Shown here one piece after another: positions 8,985 through 16,623 of a stretch of 64,000 nt of DNA (positions are counted from its first letter, which is position 1; every line of letters begins with the position of its first letter). The stretch is from Polaribacter sp. MED152 (GTDB lineage Bacteria; Bacteroidota; Bacteroidia; Flavobacteriales; Flavobacteriaceae). The notes under the pieces are model-generated. The model was not told where the DNA came from, did no database searches, and worked only from the letters and a program-made list of their open reading frames with translations. Position numbers and translations under genes: made by a program. Location of the stretch: the NCBI RefSeq assembly GCF_000152945.2, contig NC_020830.1:2490501-2554500 (forward strand), read 5' to 3'.

Positions 8985-9437
8985 TTATAAAATATTAGCC
9001 ACTTTTTCGCAAACATATTCTAAGAGTTCTTCGTCTTTTTCCGTAAAAGTATTGGCAGTATGAGAGTCTATATCTATTTGACCAATATTTTCGTTATTCA
9101 CAAAAATCGGGATTACAATTTCTGATTTCACCTTCCAACCACAAGAAATGTAATTATCTTGTTCAGAAACATCTTGAACTACAAAATTTTCATTGCTAAC
9201 TGCAACTTGTCCACAAATTCCTTTTCCAAAAGGTATAATGGTATGCTCTGTTTCTTCTCCTGTATATTGTGCTAATTTAAGTTCGTTTTTGTCTCCGTTT
9301 TTGAAATAAAAACCAACCCAATCATAGTAAGAAATTTCATTTTCTAAATAATCACAGATAGCTTGTAATTTTTCATCTTTAGAATTATTTGTGGTAATTA
9401 TATTATTTATGTTCTCTTTTAAAACTGCTATATTCAT
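8985..9437 (-). CDS. GAF-domain protein, free methionine-R-sulfoxide reductase-like
   Basis: A single GAF domain of 150 residues, the length of the fRMsr family that reduces free Met-R-sulfoxide in the cytoplasm. Family features are YYDWVGFYF (38-45), IPFGKGICGQVA (68-79), NYISCGWKVKSEIVIPIF (95-112) and GQIDIDS. Of the three cysteines known in the E. coli enzyme, the equivalents of Cys94 and Cys118 are present (C75, C99), but the position of Cys84 is histidine (H65). It may therefore use a two-cysteine mechanism, or be a ligand-binding GAF protein. Monocistronic, divergent from the metal module. Confidence 0.75.
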   Translation of the reverse strand: MNIAVLKENINNIITTNNSKDEKLQAICDYLENEISYYDWVGFYFKNGDKNELKLAQYTGEETEHTIIPFGKGICGQVAVSNENFVVQDVSEQDNYISCGWKVKSEIVIPIFVNNENIGQIDIDSHTANTFTEKDEELLEYVCEKVANIL

Positions 9438-9529
9438 AACTTAATTATGTAAATTTTATCAAATTAAATTCCCTTTCTTATATAAAATTAAGGGTTACAA
9501 ATTTAACACAAAGTTAGAATATCTTTTCT

Positions 9530-9537
9530 TAAATTTG
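9530..9537 (+). promoter_or_regulatory. Putative -7 element for the metal module
   Basis: TAAATTTG matches TAnnTTTG and lies 10 bases before the ATG at 9548, implying a very short leader. The -33 region is not convincing. Confidence 0.35.
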
Positions 9538-9547
9538 TAGTTCTAAA

Positions 9548-9952
9548 ATGAAACATTTTTTTATTAAAATATCATCTGTTGCACTATCGTTTTTAGTGCT
9601 GTTTTCAACATTATCTTTTACTGTTGATGCACATTATTGTGGAGATTTTTTAGTGGATGTTTCTCTTACAGGTAAAACCGATGATTGTGGTATGCAAATG
9701 GATTCTGATGCCACAGAAACTATGAAAGGTTGTTGTAAGGACGAAGTTCAAAAAGTAGAGGGTCAAGAAGAGTTGCAGAATCAAAAAGTAGAAGAGTTTA
9801 CATTTGATCAACAACAATTTGTAGCTGCTTTTTTTATCACTTATAAAGATCTTTTTAGCGATCAGAGCTTAAATATTTTCTTTTCTAAAGATTTTTCTCC
9901 ACCTGATATTCCTATAAATTACCAGGTACAATACCAAACTTTCTTAATCTGA
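9548..9952 (+). CDS. HYC_CC_PP family small secreted protein
   Basis: 134 residues with a signal peptide (about 1-27, cleaved near VDA). The mature part carries the motifs the family is named for: H29-Y-C31 right after cleavage, a further C47, C62-C63, and P118-P119 (SPPDIP) near the C-terminus. The function is not established. The Cys/His spacing suggests metal binding in the periplasm or at the outer membrane. It is the first gene of a plus-strand set with a TonB-dependent receptor and two HMA-domain proteins, which points to copper or another soft metal (inference). The acidic middle (KVEGQEELQNQKVEE) is probably disordered. Confidence 0.75.
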   Translation: MKHFFIKISSVALSFLVLFSTLSFTVDAHYCGDFLVDVSLTGKTDDCGMQMDSDATETMKGCCKDEVQKVEGQEELQNQKVEEFTFDQQQFVAAFFITYKDLFSDQSLNIFFSKDFSPPDIPINYQVQYQTFLI

Positions 9953-10026
9953 TTTTTTTTAATTGCCCACAGTTCACTGCTTTAATAGCGGTATAAAACA
10001 CGTGTTCTCAATTAAAAAATAAATAA

Positions 10027-12270
10027 ATGAAAAAATATTTTATAAGTAGTATTTTACTATTTATTCCGTTCTTAATCTTTTCTCAAAATTCTTTTACAGG
10101 AATGATTATGGATAAAAACAACCCTAAAGATAATTTAGGAGTAGAAGGTGTTAGTGTGCATTGGCTAAATACAAATGTTGGCACAATAACAAATGAAAAT
10201 GGTTGGTTTACAATTAAATATAAACCAGAATACAAAAAATTAGTAGTTAGTTATTTGGGTTATAAGACAGATACTTTAATTATAGATAACTTAAAACCAA
10301 TCCATCACTTTTTAACTTTAGAAAGTGAGCTAGAAGAAATTACCATTAATAGTAAACGAAATGCTGTTCAGAAGTCATTTTTGTCTACTACAAATATGTT
10401 TACGGTAAATGCAGAAGAATTGCTTAAGGCAGCCTGCTGTAATTTGGCAGAAAGTTTTGAAACGAATCCGTCAATAGATTTAAGTTTTTCTGATGCATTA
10501 ACGGGTACAAAACAAATTCAAATGCTGGGTTTAACTAGTCCTTATTTGCTAATTACGCAAGAAAATATTCCTTCTGTAAGAGGTGCAAGTCAGGTTTTTG
10601 GACTCACATTTACACCAGGAACTTGGGTAGAAAGTATACAAATAACCAAAGGTGCAGGTTCTGTTGTAAATGGTTTTGAAAGTATTTCTGGTCAAATAAA
10701 TGCAGAATTGGTAAAACCGTTAACGGATAATAAATTCTTTTTAAATGCCTATGCTTCTCAAATGGGGCGTTTTGAATTAAACACGCATTTCAATCAGAAA
10801 GTATCAGATAAATGGAATACAGGTTTATATGTTCATGGCAATTATAGAGGTCAAAAGTTTGATAGAAATAATGATAACTTTTTAGATATGCCATTAGCAA
10901 ATCAAATAAATGTAATGAACAGATGGCAGTTTACAGATGCTGAAAAAGGTTGGGTAAGTTTTATAAATGTTCGTTTTTTAAATGATGAAAAACAAACTGG
11001 AGAATTAAATTATAATCCTGACATAGATAAGGGAACAACCAATAATTGGGGAAGTGAAATAGATACCAAACTTTTTGATACTTCTTTTAAACTAGGTTAT
11101 GTTTTTCCTGAATTGCCTTTTCAAAGTATTGGTTTTCAAATGGCATATAGTAATCATAAACAAGATTCTTATTTTGGGCTAAGTGTTTATGATATACAGC
11201 ATCAGAGTATGTATTCTAATCTTATTTTTAATTCTATAATAGGGGATACTCGTAATAAATTTAAAACAGGGTTAAGTTTTACCTATGATAAATTTGATGA
11301 GCTGGTAAACACCACAAATTTTGATAGAAGAGAAAATTCGTTTGGAGGCTTTTTTGAGTATGCTTTTGATAATTTAAACGATTTTAGTTTAACAGCTGGT
11401 ATTAGATTAGATACTCATAATTTACTAGGTACATTTGTTACACCAAGATTGCATTTAAGATATGTGCCTTGGGAGAAAGGTGTTCTTAGAGCATCTGTTG
11501 GTAGAGGTAAAAGAAGCGCAAACATTTTTGCAGAAAATCAGCAATTATTTGCCAGCTCTAGACAAATAAATATTGATGATGTTGGTGGTAATATTTATGG
11601 ATTAAATCCAGAAATTGCATGGAATTATGGAGTTTCTTATCTACAGAAATTTAATTTATTTAATCAGAAAGGAGACGTAACATTAGATTTTTATCAAACA
11701 AAATTTGACAATCAAGTGGTTGTAGATTGGGAAAATCCTCAGGAAATTGCTTTCTATAATTTAGATGGTAATAGTGTTGCAAATAGTTTTCAAATAGAAG
11801 TAAATTATACCTTAGCAGAAAGATTGAATTTAAGAACGGCTTATAAGTATTTTGATATTTCTACAGATTATAAATCTGGTAATTTACAAAAGCCTATTCA
11901 GCCAAGAAATCGCTTTTTTGCCAATTTATCTTATGAAACAGAACTTAGTCCTAATAATGGGCAATGGAAGTTCGATGTAACATTTAACAATATTGGTAAG
12001 CAACGTTTGCCTAATACAAGCACTAAACCAGCACAATACCAATTATCTGATATGGTAGATGCTTATCAGTTATTAAACGCACAAATAACCAAGGTATTTT
12101 CTAAAAGGTTTGAGGTGTATTTAGGAGCAGAGAATTTAACAAACGTGCAACAAAATAATCCTGTTTTGGCAAGCGATGATCCTTTTGGAGCACATTTTGA
12201 TACAACAATTGTATACGCACCAATATTTGGAAGGTCTGTATACACAGGTTTAAGATTTAATATTAATTAA
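10027..12270 (+). CDS. TonB-dependent outer-membrane receptor with carboxypeptidase-like N-domain
   Basis: 747-residue receptor. It has a signal peptide (1-20), a beta-sandwich CarboxypepD_reg-like domain (about 23-100), a plug (about 120-230) and a 22-strand barrel ending in phenylalanine-poor GLRFNIN. The plug contains an unusual C137-C138 pair (KAACCNLAESFETNP) ahead of QIQMLG, which could bind a soft metal. The receptor sits between a HYC_CC_PP protein and two heavy-metal-associated proteins, so uptake of copper or a metal chelate is the likely role, energised by TonB/ExbBD. Substrate assignment is inference from context. Confidence 0.85.
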   Translation: MKKYFISSILLFIPFLIFSQNSFTGMIMDKNNPKDNLGVEGVSVHWLNTNVGTITNENGWFTIKYKPEYKKLVVSYLGYKTDTLIIDNLKPIHHFLTLESELEEITINSKRNAVQKSFLSTTNMFTVNAEELLKAACCNLAESFETNPSIDLSFSDALTGTKQIQMLGLTSPYLLITQENIPSVRGASQVFGLTFTPGTWVESIQITKGAGSVVNGFESISGQINAELVKPLTDNKFFLNAYASQMGRFELNTHFNQKVSDKWNTGLYVHGNYRGQKFDRNNDNFLDMPLANQINVMNRWQFTDAEKGWVSFINVRFLNDEKQTGELNYNPDIDKGTTNNWGSEIDTKLFDTSFKLGYVFPELPFQSIGFQMAYSNHKQDSYFGLSVYDIQHQSMYSNLIFNSIIGDTRNKFKTGLSFTYDKFDELVNTTNFDRRENSFGGFFEYAFDNLNDFSLTAGIRLDTHNLLGTFVTPRLHLRYVPWEKGVLRASVGRGKRSANIFAENQQLFASSRQINIDDVGGNIYGLNPEIAWNYGVSYLQKFNLFNQKGDVTLDFYQTKFDNQVVVDWENPQEIAFYNLDGNSVANSFQIEVNYTLAERLNLRTAYKYFDISTDYKSGNLQKPIQPRNRFFANLSYETELSPNNGQWKFDVTFNNIGKQRLPNTSTKPAQYQLSDMVDAYQLLNAQITKVFSKRFEVYLGAENLTNVQQNNPVLASDDPFGAHFDTTIVYAPIFGRSVYTGLRFNIN

Positions 12271-12285
12271 AAACAGATATAAAAA

Positions 12286-12699
12286 ATGAATAAAATAATT
12301 TTAACTTTAGGTATAATTTTGATTGGTTTTACAGCGCAATCTCAAGAAATTAAAAAGAACAAAAACGCAAAAGAGGTGATAAAGGTTGATGGCGTTTGTG
12401 GTATGTGTAAAAAACGAATTGAATCTGCAGCATTAAAGACTAAAGGTGTAAAGTTTGCTATTTGGAGCCCAGAAACACATCAATTAAATGTAATTTTAGA
12501 TGAACGTAAAACAGAAGTGGCAACCATACAACAGAATATTTTGAATGTTGGGCATGATATTTTATTAGATGATAATAAGAAGTTAATCGCTAAAGAAGAA
12601 GCTTACAATTCTGTTCATCCTTGTTGTAAATATAGAAGTGATGAGATTGTGAAAGATCATAAAGGAGAATTAAAGAAACAAAAGAAGAACAATAAATAG
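12286..12699 (+). CDS. Secreted heavy-metal-associated (HMA) domain protein
   Basis: 137 residues with a signal peptide (1-19, TAQSQ). An HMA ferredoxin-like fold follows, with the metal-binding loop G-V-C38-G-M-C41 and the predicted second half (FAIWSPETHQLNVILDE). A basic C-terminal tail contains H111-P-C113-C114, a second possible metal site not part of the HMA fold. It is located in the periplasm, 15 bases after the receptor and 5 bases before the next HMA gene, so clearly in one operon. It probably accepts or passes on Cu(I) or a similar ion taken up by the receptor (inference). Confidence 0.8.
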   Translation: MNKIILTLGIILIGFTAQSQEIKKNKNAKEVIKVDGVCGMCKKRIESAALKTKGVKFAIWSPETHQLNVILDERKTEVATIQQNILNVGHDILLDDNKKLIAKEEAYNSVHPCCKYRSDEIVKDHKGELKKQKKNNK

Positions 12700-12704
12700 T
12701 TAGC

Positions 12705-13421
12705 ATGAAACATACATATTCGGTTTCTGGAATGACTTGCAATGGATGTAAAAATTCGGTTGAAAAAGCATTATTAGCGCTTCCTGATATAAATACAGCA
12801 CAGGTTAACTTAGAAGAAAATGAGGTTGAAATTAACTTTGACAATAAAGTTTCCTTGTCAAAATTACAAGCTGCTTTACCCGATAAATTTACTATTACTA
12901 AACAAAAGGAAATTCCTGATGTAGCATTTATTGAAGATGGAAAATCAGAAATTCAGCAACTTTATCCATTATTTTTAATTTTTGCTTTCATAACAACAGC
13001 TTCAATACTTATAAATAGAAATCCTTGGCAAACCTCTGAGTTTATGTTTACGTTTATGGGGCTATTTTATGTGGTATTTAGTTTTTTCAAGTTTTTAGAT
13101 GTAAAAGGATTTTCTACCAGTTTTGCAATGTACGATCCTATAGCTAAACGTATACCAAATTATGGGTTGATATACCCTTTTATAGAATTGCTTTTGGGTT
13201 TCTTTTTTCTAATGCGATTTCAAATAGTACCAGCTCTAATAATTACAATTATAATTTTGGGCATAACTACAATTGGTGTAACAAAATCATTACTTAGCAA
13301 GCAAAGTATTAAATGTGCTTGTTTGGGTTCAGTTTTAAATTTGCCAATGACAAAAGCAACATTTATAGAAAATTCTATAATGATTTGTATGGCAGTTTAT
13401 ATGTTAATTGTAATGATTTAA
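12705..13421 (+). CDS. HMA domain fused to a MauE/DoxX-like membrane domain
   Basis: 238 residues. The N-terminal HMA domain (about 1-68) has C12-N-G-C15. Four hydrophobic segments follow (about 86-104, 113-131, 155-170, 175-195), then a membrane-proximal C204-A-C206-LG motif and a last helix. The C-terminal part resembles MauE/DoxX-type proteins, whose paired cysteines are redox-active in known relatives. This suggests a membrane protein coupling a metal ion to thiol chemistry or transport. Last gene of the module, closed by the strong hairpin at 13435. Exact transport role unknown. Confidence 0.75.
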   Translation: MKHTYSVSGMTCNGCKNSVEKALLALPDINTAQVNLEENEVEINFDNKVSLSKLQAALPDKFTITKQKEIPDVAFIEDGKSEIQQLYPLFLIFAFITTASILINRNPWQTSEFMFTFMGLFYVVFSFFKFLDVKGFSTSFAMYDPIAKRIPNYGLIYPFIELLLGFFFLMRFQIVPALIITIIILGITTIGVTKSLLSKQSIKCACLGSVLNLPMTKATFIENSIMICMAVYMLIVMI

Positions 13422-13434
13422 TTGGTTGATATAA

Positions 13435-13475
13435 AAATAGAAAACCCGCTAATTTAGTTAGCGGGTTTTCTATTT
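13435..13475. terminator. Bidirectional terminator between the metal module and the MG2-like gene
   Basis: A perfect 18-bp inverted repeat with GC core ACCCGCTAA/TTAGCGGGT, loop TTTAG, and A/T tracts on both sides. The two flanking genes converge here. Confidence 0.9.
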
Positions 13476-13537
13476 AAAGTAGTTTTTGTGTTAATTTCTA
13501 CTGTATTTGTTGTAATTACGAAACTATCGTAAAATAA

Positions 13538-15910
13538 TTAAATAGGTTTCTTAGAACTTAACTTCACTTCTTTTGTGATAAGCTTACCTGATGAAGAAAT
13601 ACCTTCCAAATAAACTTTAATATTTTTTTGTTGATTAATAGGAACTTTAAAATCATACATAGAGTTTTTATCAATAGAAATTAAAGGTTTCCAAAAAATT
13701 GCACCATAATTAATATAAGTTTGATCTAAAAAACTAGGGTATTTAGGGCTATAATATTCTATTTCTTTTGAGAAACCAACAGGGAGAAAGAATTCTTTAA
13801 ATTCAGAATTTTTTCTGCTATATTCTTTTGCTGATAGTGAATACATGTAAATAACTTCGTTAAATTGACTTGGGTCTTGACCAAAAGAAATACTCTTAAG
13901 TGTGTTTAAGTAAAGACCGTCTAAAATCCATAAACTTTGAGTTATTTCAGATCCGTCTAAATAAACCCTAACATTTCTTAATTGCCTTGTATAGTTATCA
14001 CTATTTCCAGACATACTATGATTTCTGTCTGGTCTTCTCTTACCAATAAAAATATCACCATTATTCACTTGCACATCAAATCTTTTTTGTGATAAGAAGT
14101 TTAAGACCAAATCACCACTGGTAACAAGCATGTCATCCATTCTAAAAGTGGTAAGCATGGTTGCTATTCCAAATGCATTGGCTTCATTCTTAACTCTTTT
14201 AGTTTTTACAATAACTTCATCTAAAGTACTAACACCATCTGTTAAACTTTTAAAGTTAGAAATTTCAAGTTCAGCTTTATTTGACTCTTTTTCTAGAGTT
14301 TTGTTTAAAATATCTGTGATAGAACTTTTTGAGTAGGTTAAACTCGGGCCAATTTTAGTAACAGAATTATTATTAGTTTTTAAGCCGAAGTTAAATTTAG
14401 AATCTTTAATAAGAAATGAATTATCTATAAATAACTCTTTATTATCTGGTTTCATTTCTACAATCAAATCGTTTTCATCTGAATAAACAATAACAGTCTG
14501 ATTTTTCTTTGGAGCATTATTGAGTGTAAATTTCACATCAATACCTTGTTCAAAATCATATTTTGGTTTTTCAATTTCATCAAATATATTTTTCCAGCTG
14601 TATTTACTCCATCCTTGAGTAATTAATAATAAATCTAATTCTTGTAATCTATTGGTATTATTTTGATTGAAATAATATTCAGGATTTTCGATTTGCCCTC
14701 TCACAAAAGGGTTCAAAATAAAAGCGCTTTTAATAGTGTTTTGTGGTTTGTAGGCTTTTGTGTTATTAGGCAAAAAAGAAGTACTTAAATAAACCTTTTC
14801 ATTTAAGTCATTAACAATTCTAATAGCGATAGAATCTTTAGAAGACGCTAATTGATTTAGTTTAACATCAAAAAATAAATTAGGATTTTCATTGTAAAAT
14901 ACACGTTCGCATATTGCGTTTTTCTCTTCATTGAAAAGAGTAATAACATTCATACCGTTTTCTATGTTCTCTTTTTTTAATGCCACTAAATACCTTGTGT
15001 TTTCTGCATTAAATTGAATATTATATTTCTTGTAAGATCTAGTATTGTGTACAAATAGGGTGTAGGCTTTATCTTTTAATAATGCAGCAGTTATGGGGTT
15101 GGTTTCAATAAGTATTTCAACACCATTTGTGGTTTGAGTGGTTTTTAAAAGAACACCAACAGTTCTTGGTTCTATAATTTTATTTTCAATTTTTATACCA
15201 TTAGAAAATTCTACTTCAAATGTATAAATATCATCTTCTGGTAGATAGAAAGATACTTTACCTAAACCAAATTTATTGGTAGAAAAGGTGTCTATAAATT
15301 CACCATCACTATTCTTAATAATTCCTTCTTTAATTTCTAAACCTTTATTATTTGCGTCTTTTAATAAAATGCCAACTGTATTTTCAGCATTCACTAAATA
15401 GTGCCCACCTTCAGGAAATAATTGAAATTCGAAATAATCTTCTTCATTATAAGTAGAAACTATTTCTTCTTTATTTTTATCTGAGTTTAAAACACTAATT
15501 TTTTGCTGATAAGAATTGTTTTCTTTAAAGTTGAGCATCCAATTGGTGGTTGCTTTTACATAATAATTCTTGTTTATAAATGTAGAATCTATGTCAATAG
15601 AACCTCTACCAATTCCGTTTTTTATTTTTATAAGTTGTTGACTTTTCTTCTTACCTGTTTCTTCAAAAACGGTTACATATAAATTTGTTGTGTTCGGATG
15701 AAGTTTACTCGTGTTTTGTTCGTTTACATATGCCTGAAACCATAGTTTCTCACCCAATAAAAAAGTGGTTTTATTTAAATGTAAATACGGAATTTCTCGT
15801 GTATTTTCGAAGTAATTCTTAAAGGAGTTTTCGATGCTTTTCTCTTGGCTATAAATATTTAGGCCAATTGAAAATAGAAATAGATAAAGTAAAAACGGTT
15901 TTATTTTCAT
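13538..15910 (-). CDS. Large secreted MG2-like protein with a TonB-plug-like domain
   Basis: 790 residues with a signal peptide (1-21). The N-terminal segment YLHLNKTTFLLGEKLWFQAYV resembles the MG2-type repeats of Bacteroidota proteins that read YxHxDKPYYxxGExIWFKAYV. Further beta-sandwich repeats follow, then LDEVIVKTKRVKNE and a domain resembling a receptor plug (about 590-715, VRVYLDGSEI through LKSISF and VIYMYSLSAKEYSR), but no barrel. It ends with LPVGFSKEIEYYSPKYPS and a short beta domain. Probably periplasmic or outer-membrane associated. Function unknown. It has a damaged paralogue at 16624-18894 in the same orientation. Confidence 0.65.
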   Translation of the reverse strand: MKIKPFLLYLFLFSIGLNIYSQEKSIENSFKNYFENTREIPYLHLNKTTFLLGEKLWFQAYVNEQNTSKLHPNTTNLYVTVFEETGKKKSQQLIKIKNGIGRGSIDIDSTFINKNYYVKATTNWMLNFKENNSYQQKISVLNSDKNKEEIVSTYNEEDYFEFQLFPEGGHYLVNAENTVGILLKDANNKGLEIKEGIIKNSDGEFIDTFSTNKFGLGKVSFYLPEDDIYTFEVEFSNGIKIENKIIEPRTVGVLLKTTQTTNGVEILIETNPITAALLKDKAYTLFVHNTRSYKKYNIQFNAENTRYLVALKKENIENGMNVITLFNEEKNAICERVFYNENPNLFFDVKLNQLASSKDSIAIRIVNDLNEKVYLSTSFLPNNTKAYKPQNTIKSAFILNPFVRGQIENPEYYFNQNNTNRLQELDLLLITQGWSKYSWKNIFDEIEKPKYDFEQGIDVKFTLNNAPKKNQTVIVYSDENDLIVEMKPDNKELFIDNSFLIKDSKFNFGLKTNNNSVTKIGPSLTYSKSSITDILNKTLEKESNKAELEISNFKSLTDGVSTLDEVIVKTKRVKNEANAFGIATMLTTFRMDDMLVTSGDLVLNFLSQKRFDVQVNNGDIFIGKRRPDRNHSMSGNSDNYTRQLRNVRVYLDGSEITQSLWILDGLYLNTLKSISFGQDPSQFNEVIYMYSLSAKEYSRKNSEFKEFFLPVGFSKEIEYYSPKYPSFLDQTYINYGAIFWKPLISIDKNSMYDFKVPINQQKNIKVYLEGISSSGKLITKEVKLSSKKPI

Positions 15911-16025
15911 AGCTAGAGGATTAATTTTTTTAAAGATAATGAAATTAAATATTAATACTAGCTTATGAGATTTAATGCTTTGAAAATAAGGTGTTTGAGT
16001 TTTATTTTTTCTGAGGTAATCACAT

Positions 16026-16053
16026 AAAAAATCCGTTAAAAAATTTTAACGGA
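16026..16053 (-). terminator. Terminator after the plug-like small gene
   Basis: The inverted repeat TCCGTTAAAA/TTTTAACGGA has an A tract on its plus-strand left side, which is a T run in the minus direction. It lies just after the minus-strand stop at 16064. Confidence 0.75.
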
Positions 16054-16063
16054 CTTATATTCT

Positions 16064-16507
16064 TTATTTTAAGCTTTTTATGTATTTCTTGGAGAAAATC
16101 TGAATATTCTTATCATAACCAACACTAGATCTACTTATGCTCTGAATTTCATCTGTTCTCGTAAATTCAATCACGTAAAGTCTATTTATACCTTCACCAA
16201 AAATTTGTTTTCCATCATAAAAGATATTAGTCAAACTTGTGGTACCATTACCAAATTGTTTAGAATCTCTTAAGGCATATTCTCCATCACTATAAATATT
16301 TGGTTTTAATAGTATGTTTTTTATCTTTCTGCTTAAGTTTAATCTATTATGATTTCTTAAATATCTAGTTAGAAATTGTGAAGGTCTACCATTTTCATCG
16401 GGTATAAAAGTATCAAAAGATTCAGACGTATCTATTACCTCTGGATTATTTTGTGCATTAAAAGTAAAAGAAAGTAAAATTGCGAAGACAAATATTATTT
16501 TTTTCAT
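16064..16507 (-). CDS. Small secreted protein, possibly a stand-alone plug-like domain
   Basis: 147 residues with a signal peptide (1-18, cleaved near FNA). The C-terminal half (NIFYDGKQIFGEGINRLYVIEF, then EIQSISRSSVGYDKNIQIFSKKY) follows the pattern of the plug region of the protein at 13538-15910, where a DG turn, a buried strand, an S-I-S segment and a terminal KEY/KKY also occur. The similarity is by eye and weak. It lies 117 bases after the broken MG2-like gene, in the same direction. No known family recognised with confidence. Confidence 0.5.
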   Translation of the reverse strand: MKKIIFVFAILLSFTFNAQNNPEVIDTSESFDTFIPDENGRPSQFLTRYLRNHNRLNLSRKIKNILLKPNIYSDGEYALRDSKQFGNGTTSLTNIFYDGKQIFGEGINRLYVIEFTRTDEIQSISRSSVGYDKNIQIFSKKYIKSLK

Positions 16508-16623
16508 AGTATTTAGGGTTTTATGTTAGTTATTCAATAAATAAATATCAAAAAATATGCCAATATTGTAACTGTTTACATTGTTTTGACGGGTTATTTT
16601 AGTTTATGAACTTTAGGTTGATT

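Noticed and set aside
9548..13421. Metal module as a recently transferred island
   Set aside because: Base composition and codon use look like the neighbours; no integrase, tRNA junction or flanking direct repeats seen.
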